From: Aplidium turbinatum
Lineage: Eukaryota > Chordata > Ascidiacea > Aplousobranchia > Polyclinidae
Assembly (NCBI GenBank): GCA_918807975.1
Contig: OU964920.1
Location: forward strand, 41,879,979 to 41,943,978
Direction of reading: 5' to 3'
DNA: 64,000 bases
Position 1 is the stretch's first letter, and the number at the start of each line of letters is the position of its first letter. Positions 13,201-22,129 of this stretch are shown one piece after another. Made by a program: the position numbers and the translations under genes. The notes under the pieces are model-generated. The model did not search any database. It was given only the letters and a program-made list of their open reading frames with translations, and had not been told where the DNA came from.

Positions 13201-16200
13201 ATTAGGAAGGATATCCTGCCTAAAAGTAATGAGTTGTTAATTCCGTTTTCAAGACCACACATAAACAACCACGGTGAAAATGTTCAAACGTTTCCAAAAG
13301 ATATTCCAGACAGCAAATCAGTTGTTTTTTTACATTGGTTCAACATCTGCAGACGTTAAATCAATGTAAAAAAACGACTGATTTGTTGTCTGGGAAGACC
13401 TAACAAGCTTTAAGTGAAAATAGCAGATGGTGAACACAAAATTAACGAAACTAAATTGTTCTTTTTATGTTTTGTATTTCAACTGAACTCTAACTGAAAT
13501 GAGGTTGAGAGGTGACTGCCTTTTTGCAGCAATTTACAAAATGCAAGCTTTAAATTTCAAAACAAAATCGTTTTAAGTCACCCAACAAATATTGTTTGCT
13601 TTTAAAAGTGACGTTTTTCTCTGCAATTGACAAAGCATTTGAAGATCGGAAAAAATGTCTCTTGATGACAAAGCAAAGCCAGGAATTTCTTAAAAAGTTA
13701 TATCCAATTAGATGAAGAAATGGTGTTTATAGAATTTATTATTCGAATAAGCTTGGCAAAGCAAAATCTTTCAGACCAAAATCGTCATCTTGCCGAGTAA
13801 TTAAATTGACCGGAGCATGAATAATAGCATTTGTTCCGGAAGACTTATGACCTAACCTAATTTACCAAGCTATGTGGTAGATTTGACTTTTGTCAAAAGA
13901 CAATTGTATTCTACACGCAAACGCAATGTCCATCTCGGTGTCTGTAGTGACGAAAGAACATCAGCAAAGCTTCGCCAGCTCAGTGGCCGAGTGGTAATCG
14001 CCATCGGCTCCAGTGCTGGTAGGTCTGAGATCGACTCCAGGTCGGGTCAAACCGAAGACTTTAAAAACGGTACCGATTGTGTTCTTTCTTGCATAACGTA
14101 GTGAGGATAAGTCGGGTCATAATGGGGTGACATCGTAACTCTGACATAAAATTAAATATGAACCCTGTCGCTAAAAGACTTTAGCAGTTGTAGAGCGACA
14201 ATAAACAAACCACAACATTATTATTATTGTTTCTCGGCAGTCGAGTGTAGCAAAAATTGACAGCGATAGACACATGTTTCGCCTAGGAGGCTGGGCTTAT
14301 CAGTATCGCACCACTAATGCATGCCACAGAGTTCTCGACCGCTGCTTTTCGTCAGTCAATTACTATTTGTGAGCTTCCAACAATAAACCAATTTACCTGG
14401 AATTGATTTGGTCAATTGCAAAAAGCATCGCTTGCATCCATCGGAAGCCGAGGATGTTGTAATTTTCGCAGTGAAGTTCCGCAGGCTCGGAAAGCAAGCT
14501 AGAAGACGAAAATCTGCTTGAAACTTGTAAATTTACCATCTAGCTAGACGCAAACTGCGTTTGCAGATGATATTTATGAGCTCTTCATAGATAGACACAA
14601 AAACCGGCTTCTTTTTGTTAGCGTGACCTACACTTAATTTACACCATCAGGTTTACACTGTATTCGCTAACATAAATTACTCTTGAGCAAATCATTGCAT
14701 ATGGCAAGATAACCTAGCGGAAAACTATATGCTTTGAAAATCAAACAATAGCTTTTGGCAAACGAGAAAACTATCTAGTTCAAACAAATGCACAGAAATC
14801 AAGGATAACCATTGGAACGGTTTGCATTAGTTTATGATTTGCGGTAAAACATGGAATTATGGGATATCACTAAGAATATTGGCTTACATTTAACCTGTTT
14901 GTGGCAGGGACAACGTTTGTTTGTTTGTTTGTTTATCTTTATCCTGCATTGTGGGAAAGCGGACTTGAGCGCAATGCATCGGTGTACGCCTTCCGACGTA
15001 CACCTGATCCACGCTGCAGCCGACGGCAATGTCTGTTTCCGGTTGTCTACTCTACTTATGACTTAAATTTAGTACTACCCATTACTCGAAATCGATCACT
15101 GGGTAGAGGCAATTATCGTAAAGTTTCTTGCCCAGAGAAACAACAGCAATTGCGGGTGGCTGGAGTCGAACATGCAGGCTTTCGACTGTGAGCCCAACGC
15201 GCTAACCACTCGCCATTGCGTTGAAAGATGGTGTTTACAAAAATTCAGTTTTATCAACTGAAATGAAAAAAGAAACTTTAGTAATTTGTTGTTTTCCCTC
15301 ATGATGATGTCACGCAATGCAGTGACGTTAAAGAGAACCCACCAAAATGGTGTAAATACGTAAATGTATCACCGCACCGCAAAGCTCTATGATAATTAGT
15401 AAAAGTTTCGCAAATATGTTTTTGATAAACAGTTTGTGACTCTTTGCGCGCACCGCACTAGTTTTCCAGCTTATAACAACGCTTTGCACTGTTGACCGAG
15501 CATAGTTGAACTGGACAACAAATAAGTACTGCCACTTCAACAACTGGCACTTCAGAGAAAAGAGGAAACATACTCATATATATATTATACGATAAAACGA
15601 AGGCTTTGTTGTTGTTCGCCTTTCGCTGTAGAAGCGCTTTTGTTTTCAATTTTCACTTTTGCAAAATTTGGCTGTTGGTACAATTTGTACAATCACGCAA
15701 AAACCACTGCGATTAGCAATTTGTGCTTGTCAACCAAAGAGTTGTCACAACAAGGATGCAGAGTTTAACCACAGCAAGGCCAATTACTTATCAATTACAC
15801 GCAATCACAGAACTCGAAACTACAAACTAATCAAAAAGAAACGCACGGAATCACAATTACTACAATTCCGTTACAAAAGTTCGACGATGATTGTCAGCCA
15901 CGCCGCAAGTATAAAGGTCAAATTTGTTTCGTGATGTAGGACAATCAAACAACTTTATGGTAATAACAACAATCTCTCTAAAAAGTTAAAAGTACATAGT
16001 ACAGTAGTATATTTTTCGTGTCACACTATGCGAAATGAAATTCTTTGCAAGGATACTCTATTGGATACGAAACCCAACAAAAAGATTTAATCCCAATAAA
16101 CCCAAACAAAACCCAACAAACGCAATAAATCCAAATAAAATAAATTTTGTCGGTATTTGAAATATTTTTGCTTCGTACGCTTTTTGGTGCCATCTACAGT

Positions 16201-18282
16201 ATAAATGAAAAGAAAATGCGTCGTAGAATTGTACCAAGCAAAGGCGGCTGAAAAATTTTGTTAATAAACAACTTTACAAAAAATCACATCATTAAAAACA
16301 ATTGAATTGTTTTGCAACACGTCGTAGATACTCTGCAAAAAATAAGAATATGAACCTTCAGTGAAGGACAACCAAGAAAGTGAGAGTAGGAAAATGCATT
16401 TCTTACACTAAAAGTGATGGACTTGATCAGGCGGTAAGTTAGCAAAGCTCGCCATGATAGGTTTGCGGTGTTTTCAACGTCAAAATTTCGAAAGAAAGAC
16501 ATCACACTTCCACAAAATGACAGCAGTTTGTAAAAGAACATTTGGACTGTGCTCAACGTGAATCATCATATTATTTTGCAAACCATGATAAAAAGAGAAG
16601 TTGCAAGAATGTCTAAATTACTTCAACAATTCTTGCAGCATATGCAAGAATGATGGTACCTGCTTTCGCCCTAGGGCGCACTAGTAGCTACATGTACAAG
16701 TAGATTCAATAAACTGATCAACAGCAATTACTCACGATGACATTCTATAAATGTAAAATATAATTTTGAGATGAAGTCAAGTGACAACTGCAGGCTTCCG
16801 GTAATGAGATTACCCGGATAAATATAGTGTTCCATGGCAATTGTATGTAACGTAACAGACCACAAATGGAACGTAAAGTAACAGACCACAAATTGAATAT
16901 TACGTAACAGACCACAAATTGAATAATTGAATACAACGAAACGGAACACAAGATCGCCAGCAGTGGCATGTTACCTATATTTTTGTTTCTTCTGTGTCAT
17001 TTCTAATTTCATCATTACGCCTCCCTTTAATTATGCTTTCATCATTACTTTTCATCAAAAGTAATAACTATTTAAAATGCAAATGTCAAAAAAATCGTTC
17101 ACAACATTTTGACTGTGATAGCGTCGGGTTGGGATCGTTTTTAGTCAGGCATCTCATCCGCAACCGTTCCAACATGGGTAGCCCTGTGTTGGTCGCGCCT
17201 GATAGGAATCATCAATGCACGCAAGCCTCCATACGCAGACAACATGACGGTCCAGGTCGTGGGAGACCAAATCAGTCCACAGAGCATCTCATACTGGAGT
17301 GCCCAGTAACCAAACTTCAAGGAAGATGTCACAAAGCCCATCAATGCAACAACGTCCTCATGGATTGGCTGAATGAAAACTGCTTAGACTTATATCGTCA
17401 TACGAAACAATCAAAGAACAACAACATTTTGACGATTCGTTGTTTTACAGTTGCACAAATAGTCGCCTATGAACAACGCGCTAACAGTAGCAAAACCCGG
17501 CTACAAACAATTTGAATAAATTGTACAAGAGACTGTCTGTGATTGTTAATTGAATGCTTGTAATTTTGTCGCTTCTACCTTTTTCTCGACCTTTGCTATG
17601 TTGATGTGTATTGTTTTTGATATGATGGTCAGAAATAAAAACAACTGAACTGAACTGCTCCGGAAGAACCAGATAATGCTGTCAACAGTCAATCAAAACC
17701 AAATGAGCCCTGACATACAAGTTGTCACTCATAACATGCTAAAGGTTGAGACATGATCGTATTAAACACAGGTAACAGAAATTAATAGCATGTAAATGTT
17801 TCCAAGCCTGGAATACAAAGTCCCTTAAAGATCACTGAAAAATTTAAAAGCTGCTAAGAAATGTGTTTTATCCACTGATTGTTTTGAAAAATGTACTAAG
17901 CACTGAAATTTATACGTATATTAAACAGCAATTTTGCAAATATTTCCACTCAAGACTAATCTTAAAAATTCATGGATACGTAAGCTACAAAATTCTAAAA
18001 AGGGACCCTGATTATAAAAAGGTTAATAACCACTACACAGCGCACGTAAATTGTTATTATGAAACGTTATGTTGTTAGGTAACAGATGTGTCCAATAACA
18101 ACAAGAGTATATGCTTACCTGTAGTTATCAGGTCTGATGGCGGCGTAATGTAAGGGGAAGAAACCGCCTAAAGTTATGTTTCCTTTCTGAGTGTACGAAA
18201 TCGGCTTTTCAGATGAATGAGTTCCGCAGATAAAGTGGACACTTGTAATAATAAGAATGCCTACAGCATCGTGTTTACCCAT
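1113..18282 (-). CDS. Calcium-sensing-receptor-like class C GPCR, 5' part (9 exons, runs off left edge)
   Basis: Nine exons on the minus strand join in frame: 18282-18119, 14498-14397, 13219-13098, 12219-12087, 8754-8562, 4135-3943, 3315-3124, 2589-2417, 1208-1113; every junction is GT-AG and the phases agree, giving 456 codons. Residues 1 to about 20 form a signal peptide, then the Venus-flytrap (ANF-receptor) domain with CaSR hallmarks: KGNITLGGFFPLH, GFRWMQAMLFAIDQIN, LPNLTLGFQLFDTCN, SFLRTIPNDDEQ, DDEYGRPGI, SEAWATS. With a constant offset of 7, the human CaSR amino-acid-site residues S147, S170, D190, Y218 and E297 fall on S140, T163, D183, Y211 and E290. By family this is a plasma-membrane dimeric receptor sensing Ca2+ and L-amino acids through G proteins. 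The start is the first ATG after an in-frame TGA. The Cys-rich linker and seven-helix domain must lie left of base 1. CaSR-like is firm; whether it is the one-to-one CaSR orthologue or an expanded CaSR/V2R-type paralogue cannot be told here. Confidence 0.93.
1258..1588. mobile_element. Non-autonomous hAT element (CAGTGGTTCTTAACC ends)
   Basis: Starts CAGTGGTTCTTAACC and ends GGTTGAGAGCCACTG, imperfect terminal inverted repeats. It is flanked by the exact 8-bp duplication ACCTACGC on both sides, the hAT signature. 331 bp, no coding capacity. It sits in the receptor intron just upstream of exon 9. Confidence 0.85.
2051..2213. mobile_element. Foldback MITE, about 163 bp hairpin
   Basis: The left half from CCTGTTTTAGC pairs with the right half ending GCTAAAACAGG, and inner blocks (AGTGTCAAAC and its complement) also pair, so the whole unit folds on itself. 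A diverged half copy lies at about 7845-7930. Family unknown. Confidence 0.65.
2417..2589 (-). CDS. CaSR-like receptor exon 8
   Basis: 173 bases, CATGCAG acceptor and GTAAGT donor. It encodes VCDGTEELLQ and FNVYLAVHVAAHALDSIMTC, matching CaSR [20 protein letters not shown]. It ends on a codon boundary. Confidence 0.93.
2590..3123. other. Receptor intron between exons 8 and 7
   Basis: No repeat or RNA recognised. Open frames here on the plus strand are overlaps with the receptor exons or chance frames. Confidence 0.5.
3124..3315 (-). CDS. CaSR-like receptor exon 7
   Basis: 192 bases, GCGCAG acceptor and GTAAGT donor. It encodes GTLGIATRGGAMPKFRSFL, then NPFVREFWENSFGC, matching CaSR GTIGFALKAGQIPGFREFL and NGFAKEFWEETFNC. 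A CPSC insert sits where CaSR has its variable loop. Confidence 0.93.
3316..3942. other. Receptor intron between exons 7 and 6
   Basis: AT-rich, no recognisable element. Confidence 0.5.
3943..4135 (-). CDS. CaSR-like receptor exon 6
   Basis: 193 bases, TCTCTAG acceptor and GTGAGT donor. It encodes NATVFILFISATHLPPLI and VWIASEAWATS, matching CaSR [20 protein letters not shown] and IWLASEAWASS. E290 is the hinge glutamate equivalent to CaSR E297. Confidence 0.95.
4393..4610. mobile_element. Large inverted-repeat element (TTTCTCGGCAGCCG ends)
   Basis: The left arm from TGTTTCTCGGCAGCCGATT pairs with the right arm ending AATCGGCTGCCGAGAAA; the arms stay complementary through blocks such as GCTCGTCAGTATCGC and GCGATACTGACGAGC down to a small central loop around AGTCTGTGG. 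A one-arm copy lies at 14223-14350 and a terminal fragment at 62139-62190, so it is a dispersed family. Confidence 0.75.
5190..5278. mobile_element. Palindromic MITE (AGACAGC...GCTGTCT), copy 1
   Basis: About 89 bp, near-perfect palindrome: AGACAGCAGACCAACCG pairs with CGGTTGATTTGCTGTCT, with ACATTGA...TCAATAT arms inside. Member of the short family best seen at 13305-13394. Confidence 0.7.
5308..5577 (+). mobile_element. tRNA-derived SINE, family B
   Basis: Flanked by the exact 13-bp duplication TTTCAAGAAAACC. The head has pol III boxes: A-box-like TGGCGCAGTGGATAAGG and B-box GGTTCAACTCC. The body contains CGCTCACCTCTACCCAGGGTG and GCGGTCGAGAGAAAG. A second copy lies inverted at about 25830-26082. 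Confidence 0.85.
5952..6030. mobile_element. Palindromic MITE, diverged copy 2
   Basis: CGTTTTTACATTGATTTAACG then GTCTGCAAAC and AATCAATGTAAA: the same arms as the 13305-13394 element, with a decayed right half. Confidence 0.55.
6232..6260 (-). ncRNA. Degenerate hammerhead-ribozyme-like motif
   Basis: On the minus strand CTGATGA (complement 6254-6260) is followed by a hairpin GGACAC..GTGTC and then AAAAACG. This is the hammerhead core order CUGAUGA, stem II, GAAA, but the G before AAA (G12, the catalytic base) reads A. Likely a dead remnant of a retroelement-borne ribozyme. Confidence 0.4.
7153..7236 (-). mobile_element. SINE family A, 3' part only
   Basis: The complement matches the tail shared by the family A copies: GGCTTCCTTGCCTTCCCG, AATCTAAATCTTCAACCACC and GCCTGGATACGACAAACAAAC. 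The tRNA-like head is missing. Confidence 0.75.
8562..8754 (-). CDS. CaSR-like receptor exon 5
   Basis: 193 bases, GCTCAG acceptor and GTAATT donor, ending on a codon boundary. It encodes SFLRTIPNDDEQAMAIVDLL, then WKWVGAIAGDDEYGRPGI. D183 and Y211 match CaSR D190 and Y218. This is the most diagnostic exon. Confidence 0.95.
9966..10148 (+). mobile_element. tRNA-derived SINE, family A
   Basis: Flanked by the 10-bp duplication ACTAGTAGGC. The head GCATAGTCAAGTGGTGAGAG resembles an A box; the body is shorter than the copy at 54818 in the B-box part, then shares AGGCATGCCTGAAGGTGGAC and the CAACCACCGGGTGTAAGCC tail. Confidence 0.85.
10540..10620 (+). mobile_element. Probable LINE 3' end with TTGAATTGAC-type tail
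   Basis: GGCGGTGTTGAAACAAAATAAATTG followed by a simple tail of TTGAC/TTGAATTGACC units. A like end occurs near 40485-40530 (GGCGCTGTTGAAACAAATAA). The 5' extent is not visible. Confidence 0.35.
12087..12219 (-). CDS. CaSR-like receptor exon 4 (ligand-site serines)
   Basis: 133 bases, TTTCAG acceptor and GTAAAA donor. It encodes VSAVIGPTSSDLST and VPQISYASTNSLLS. S140 and T163 align with human CaSR S147 and S170, which hold the alpha-carboxylate and amino group of bound amino acids; the second is a conservative Ser-to-Thr change. Confidence 0.9.
12220..13097. other. Receptor intron between exons 4 and 3
   Basis: Contains degenerate tandem units (TTCTATAAA, AAACGATAAAT, TTGTACCCAG) at about 12295-12470 and the palindromic MITE copy at 12470-12540. 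A hAT-like fragment around 12580-12670 (AGGGCTGCGGAGTCG...GGAGTCGGAGTCG) is too decayed to bound. Confidence 0.5.
12470..12540. mobile_element. Palindromic MITE, copy 3
   Basis: CCAGACAGGAAA, then TTTTTACATTGATTTAACG, then the central palindrome CGTCTGCAGACG and TTGAATACAT. Left arm and centre of the family are intact, the right arm is decayed. Confidence 0.6.
13098..13219 (-). CDS. CaSR-like receptor exon 3
   Basis: 122 bases, TTTTAG acceptor and GTGACA donor. It encodes DILPNLTLGFQLFDTCNS and then AVTQSLYMINALEA, matching CaSR LLPNLTLGYRIFDTCNT. The DTC cysteine is a conserved disulfide former in the family. Confidence 0.9.
13305..13394. mobile_element. Palindromic MITE, best copy
   Basis: Near-perfect 90-bp palindrome: CCAGACAGCAAATCAGT at the left, ACTGATTTGTTGTCTGG at the right, ACATTGGTTCAACATCTGC and its complement inside, meeting at the CTGCAG centre. 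No coding capacity. About eleven copies or parts lie in this window. Confidence 0.8.
13968..14225 (+). mobile_element. tRNA-derived SINE, family E-like, diverged
   Basis: Head GCCAGCTCAGTGGCCGAGTGG plus GAGATCGACTCC (B-box-like), then GGTCGGGTCAAACCGAAGAC and a TTATTATTATT tail. Shares layout with the 40838 SINE (GTCGGGTCATACC, ATT tail). Confidence 0.55.
14223..14350. mobile_element. One arm of the TTTCTCGGCAGCCG foldback family
   Basis: TTGTTTCTCGGCAGTCGAGTG, then AATTGACAGCGATAGACAC, GGGCTTATCAGTATCGCACC and TGCCACAGA follow the same order as the left arm of 4393-4610. The other arm is absent or unrecognisable. Confidence 0.6.
14397..14498 (-). CDS. CaSR-like receptor exon 2
   Basis: 102 bases between a TTCTAG acceptor and a GTAAAT donor. 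It encodes YNILGFRWMQAMLFAIDQIN, the class C motif matching CaSR FRGFRWLQAMIFAIEEIN. It is too short to appear as a long open frame. Confidence 0.9.
14905..15225 (-). mobile_element. tRNA-derived SINE, family C
   Basis: Read on the minus strand: tRNA-like head GCGAGTGGTTAGCGCGTTGG (A box) and ATGTTCGACTCCAGCCACCC (B box), then a body with CTGGGCAAGAAACTTTACG and GTACGTCGGAAGGCGTACACC, ending in AAACAAACAAAC. A second copy lies at 26940-27245. Confidence 0.8.
17080..17665 (+). mobile_element. 3' end of a non-LTR retrotransposon (LINE)
   Basis: An open frame ends with STEHLILECP and LMDWLNENCLDL, typical of the C-terminal tail after LINE reverse transcriptases (the EHLL..CP zinc-knuckle-like motif). 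A non-coding end follows with GGTCAGAAATAAAAACAACTG and an AACTG-unit tail. An inverted copy of the non-coding end lies at 58305-58440. 5'-truncated; the clade is not certain. Confidence 0.55.
18119..18282 (-). CDS. CaSR-like receptor exon 1 (signal peptide)
   Basis: Begins at ATG (complement 18280-18282) and ends at a GTAAGC donor. It encodes residues 1-54 plus two bases: a hydrophobic signal sequence (AVGILIITSVHFICG), then QKGNITLGGFFPLHYA, the first strand of the Venus-flytrap domain found at this place in CaSR. Confidence 0.9.
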
Positions 18283-18750
18283 ACCTAAGATGCGTCTATC
18301 ATCGCTTTCTAAGTACGCAGATGCAAGTTGTCATAAAGGGATTGTGTTTAGTTACCCATGCAACTGATAGGACAGAGAATCGCGATAAAGGAACACAAAA
18401 CAACGCAAACGCATAAATAATAGCAAGTTTCGTTTATGCTTTCAAAAGTTACAAATCTTTTCGATGGCTGTTGGCCGGTGCTGGAGCAACGTGATTTTTG
18501 CCTCTGCCTCTGAATGTCAAAGAAACACTTTTTCCTGTACTTTTAGTAGCTTGCAAAACTTACAACTTCAAAAACGGAGGTTGCATCTCAGATTTTTCCA
18601 TCAAAATGCAAACCAATAAAATACTTTGTATAGTCTATAAATTGTAAAATGTCTTTTGGAAACACTGAAAGCACAGCTTTGATAAGAGCTAACCACATTT
18701 CAATATTGGAACGTCTTCGAGAGGATAGTTAGATTCAATCCACAACACTT
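18283..18750. other. Upstream of the receptor start
   Basis: Would hold the receptor's 5' UTR and perhaps its promoter. An in-frame TGA lies 48 bases before the ATG. No clear TATA box or initiator can be assigned. Confidence 0.3.
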
Positions 18751-18751
18751 C

Positions 18752-19296
18752 AATTTCAAGACTTTAGCTATCGCATGTTTGTATTTAAACGTTGTTAACG
18801 TTTAAATAATTTATTAGTTAATAATATATATTAGTTATTATAATATATTAATATATTATTAGTTAATATATTAGTTAATATATTAGTTAATATATTAGTT
18901 AATATATTAGTTAATATATATTATTAGTTAATATATTAGTTAATATATTAGTTAATATATTAGTTAATATATTAGTTAATATATTAGTTAATATATTAGT
19001 TAATATATTAGTTAATATATTAGTTAATATATATTATTAGTTAATATATTAGTTAATATATTAGTTAATATATATTATTAGTTAATATATTATATTAATA
19101 TATTATTATAGTTAATATATTAGTTAACATTAGTTAACAAACGTAAACGTTTTAATAAATTTATTAGTTTAAATAATTTATTAGTTTATTATTAGTTAAC
19201 GTTTAAATTATTTAAACGTAAACGTTATTTAAACGTAAACGTTATTTAAACGTTGTTAATCCTGTTGCTTATGTAAGAATTAAAAGTCTTGAAATT
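18752..19296. repeat. AT minisatellite inside an inverted repeat
   Basis: AATTTCAAGACTTT (18752-18765) and AAAGTCTTGAAATT (19283-19296) are perfect inverted ends. Inside, GTTTAAATAATTTATTAG-type blocks flank about 300 bp of 12-bp units TTAGTTAATATA (18810-19130), and TAAACGTTGTTAA occurs at both inner edges. May be a transposon with an expanded core. Confidence 0.7.
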
Positions 19297-19636
19297 CCTC
19301 AACGAATATGATGCTGATAACTTCCAGCCAACAAAGCTTTGAACTGCTTTTCATTTAATGGCTTGCTTTTGCCACAAAATTCGTTTATCTAAATTCTAAG
19401 TCTACCCCAGGTAATCGTTACCGTAGCTTGCCTTCCCTGCTGTAGGCAAGAAACAATCAGATAGTTTCATTTTTGAAATGTTCGGCAGTGGGTAACTTGA
19501 CTGGTCATCAACAAGTATGCCGGAAACAAAGCCTATAACACTTCAACAAAATGTTCTCATTGAAGAATTCCGTTTGAAAGGAAACCAAGACAAACATTTT
19601 ACATCGAAACGAATTTTTGTGGACAAAAGTAAAGAT

Positions 19637-19989
19637 CAGGGCTATTCAACTGGCGGACCGCGGTCCGAATCCGGACCTTCTGGGTGTTGATGGTGGACCT
19701 TGAGCTTTTGGGAGAATAACTTCATTGCCACGTTTCAGGGCTTCTTTAAACAAATTTCTACTAGGAGGAAGCAATTTTTATTGTGATTATCCTAGTTGTT
19801 TGGGGGCTTCGACTCCCAGACTCCAACACTTTCTCAGAAATCCAATCCGAGTTACATTTTACCTAAAAGATGGTTTGGTACAGATAGTCCAACTTTCGCG
19901 GTTGCGTGTGAAATAACTTATTCACCGGACCGTTAAAAATATTCAACTAGTCAAACTGGACCTTTGTTATGATTAGTTGAATAATCCTG
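19637..19989. mobile_element. Non-autonomous hAT element (CAGGGCTATTCAACTGG)
   Basis: 353 bp. Starts CAGGGCTATTCAACTGGCGG and ends TTAGTTGAATAATCCTG. Flanks GTAAAGAT and GTTTAGAT match 6 of 8. Same family as 23796-24157. Confidence 0.8.
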
Positions 19990-21138
19990 GTTTAGATAGT
20001 TTTGTTTCGAGTTCACAAAGAGACAAAAATACTTTTTTTGGAAACGAAACCAAGACAAAGTATTTTGAGTCAAAATAAAACAAAAATCTTGAAAAAAAAT
20101 TTTGTTTCAAACAACCATAGTAACCTACTTAAAAGTGACCTTTACCACTCCTTCCACTGCATGCAATACTGTATGTGTAACTATGTATAAAACTACAAAG
20201 TAGCGTGCCGCAATACAAATGCAACTTATAAACTGCTCGTAATTTCAAAAGAATAATTTAGCTTTATACTTGTAAGTATTAGCCACACCTATCAAATGAA
20301 TTCACTCAGGGTTACCTGTTATGTCAGTTTTCACTCGCTAAAGATTAACACGAATGCCCTTGCTATGAGTGTCTTTCTTACAGTCTTACTGGGGGTATTA
20401 AAAAACCACATTAATATTTTCTTGATCTTTCACTACCCTCTTGTCTTTCACTGCCCCTCTAAGCTGTTAAGTATTAATATAAGCTGCAGTGCCTGATGGT
20501 AAAAATGTGACTGTCAGAAAATGTTAGTCAAGACTGTTGGCAAAAGTCTGCAAAAATGTGACAAGTGGAAACATATTGGTTAGTGATGCTACGCCGTTTC
20601 CTTCAATTCAATGTTGTGTGTATCTCATTTCTGTACAGTATCTATCTCATTTCTTTATCTATCTCATTTCTGATCTGTTCACGAGGAAAGTGAGAGTACT
20701 GGTATATCGTTTTCTCACAACATGTGACGTACATGCCATGTGCTCTCTGCTTTTCGATGCCACTAGTTTAGGTGAAAGTAGAGATTTTGTCAAAGCTTGT
20801 TTGGTAAACATCAATTGTGACGTCACTTTACTTGACAAACCACCACCAACTCACTTGTTAAATGCTGAAAACATCAAGTCTGAAAGTGGCCAATTTAGTC
20901 TGTGTGCTTGCATTGTTTGGTTCCTTTTACATTTTTACGTACAGTGCCATTACAGTTAATATTGCAGTAACCTATAACAAATTTATTGCTTAAATGCTTA
21001 CAGTGAAACTATTAAATAGACTTGTGGCTTCAACCCATCTGTAGACATTGAATCAATGTAAAAAGGACAGGTTTTGCTACCTAAGTTGTAGTGACAAGTC
21101 CATTCAAAAGTTTGAAATTTAAGTCCGCTTCCTGCATG
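19990..21138. other. No gene recognised
   Basis: AT-rich. An open frame at 20537-20959 has no recognisable domain. A short CTATCTCATTTCT tandem lies at about 20640-20680, and palindromic MITE remains at 21030-21080. Confidence 0.4.
21030..21080. mobile_element. Palindromic MITE, partial copy
   Basis: CATCTGTAGACATTGAATCAATGTAAAAAGGACAG: right arm of the family, diverged. Confidence 0.45.
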
Positions 21139-21146
21139 TATGTAGC

Positions 21147-21413
21147 CAGGCCCGGATTTAGGGGGGGGCAGAGGGGGCAGTTGCCCCGGGCCCCCCGACT
21201 TTTGAAGGGCCCCCCTATGTGGAAAAAATGCAATTTTGTGTTATTTTTTTTCTTTTGGCCTTTAAAGTTTCTTCAAAATGCTGTGCAGTACTGGACTGAT
21301 GCTGCTGTAGACGTAGAGATGATTTTTCGCGCCGTAGGCGCAAAAAATTTTTTTGCACGGGGGCCCATGATCTAAAAGTGCCCCGGGCCCCCCATCAGCT
21401 AAATCCGGCCCTG
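21147..21413. mobile_element. Non-autonomous hAT element (CAGGCCCGGATTTAG)
   Basis: 267 bp, exact 8-bp duplication TATGTAGC on both sides. Ends CAGGCCCGGATTTAGGGG and CTAAATCCGGCCCTG. Contains GCACGGGGGCCC and CCCCGGGCCCCCC blocks. A close relative lies at 35769-36029. Confidence 0.9.
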
Positions 21414-22129
21414 TATGTAGCGTAGCCTAACATTTGCAAAACCTTGCAGTAGCGCTGTGTGAATGTTGTCTGGTAACTGTTTGTGCCATGATTAAGTTAG
21501 CACTTGTTGTAATCGACTTCCTGTCCTTAGCTGCCTAGTTCCACCACAAAGATAACAGTTTGCGCTGTGCCAACAATATTTTACTCATTAATTATTTTTC
21601 TGTGACGGCCAAACTCAAAAACAAACCCAATTGAATCGAACTCTGCTTAACACTCTACAACTCAGCCGCTGCCAAACGCAATTGAGTAAACTAGTGGCTT
21701 GTCACTGAACAGCGTTTTCAGCTCTTTTTTCTTCGCCACATCGATTCAGCGTAGTTCCAATTTTAGCTACAATTCAATAAACGCGTCTGCACATTACACG
21801 TTTTCTTTTCATTATGATTGAAAGCGAGTCTAATACTATTCTAAAACATCATATAAAGTAGGCTGGTAAATGTTTTAGAAAAATACAAGTATTTTGCTAC
21901 TTCCGCCCAAAAATGGGTCATTAATTACTATTAGATTAAGAAGAGACTAACTTGTCGTTTCCTACCCATAGTTCCTACATCCGTAGCCTACATCCTACAC
22001 GCAACAAGATGACTGCAGGTTAAACTGTTTTAATTCTGATTCTTGCTGCTTTACTTTATTCATTTTATCAGTATGTTTTTGTGTTGTGCCATCGTTGCTG
22101 AACAGGTTGTGTTAACCTGTTTTAGCCAC

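Larger units (their letters stand above)
13220..14396. other. Receptor intron between exons 3 and 2
   Basis: Non-coding; contains the best palindromic MITE (13305), a tRNA-like SINE (13968) and one arm of the TTTCTCGGCAGCCG foldback family (14223-14350). Confidence 0.55.
14499..18118. other. First receptor intron, 3.6 kb
   Basis: Holds the SINE at 14905, a small tandem repeat (GTAACAGACCACAAATTGAA, three units) at about 16850-16925 and the LINE 3' part at about 17080-17665. A/C-rich low complexity at 16080-16140. First introns of receptor genes may hold enhancers, but none can be read here. Confidence 0.5.

Noticed and set aside
16994-17515. 173-codon frame as a host gene
   Set aside because: The C-terminal STEHLILECP segment and the LINE-type 3' end mark it as the tail of a non-LTR element.
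18810-19130. CRISPR-like array
   Set aside because: Direct units of 12 bp without unique spacers in an animal genome; it is a minisatellite.
20537-20959. Open frame of 140 codons, plus strand
   Set aside because: No domain or family resemblance, biased to Leu/Cys/Phe as chance AT-rich frames are, and no splice or start context. Not called a gene.
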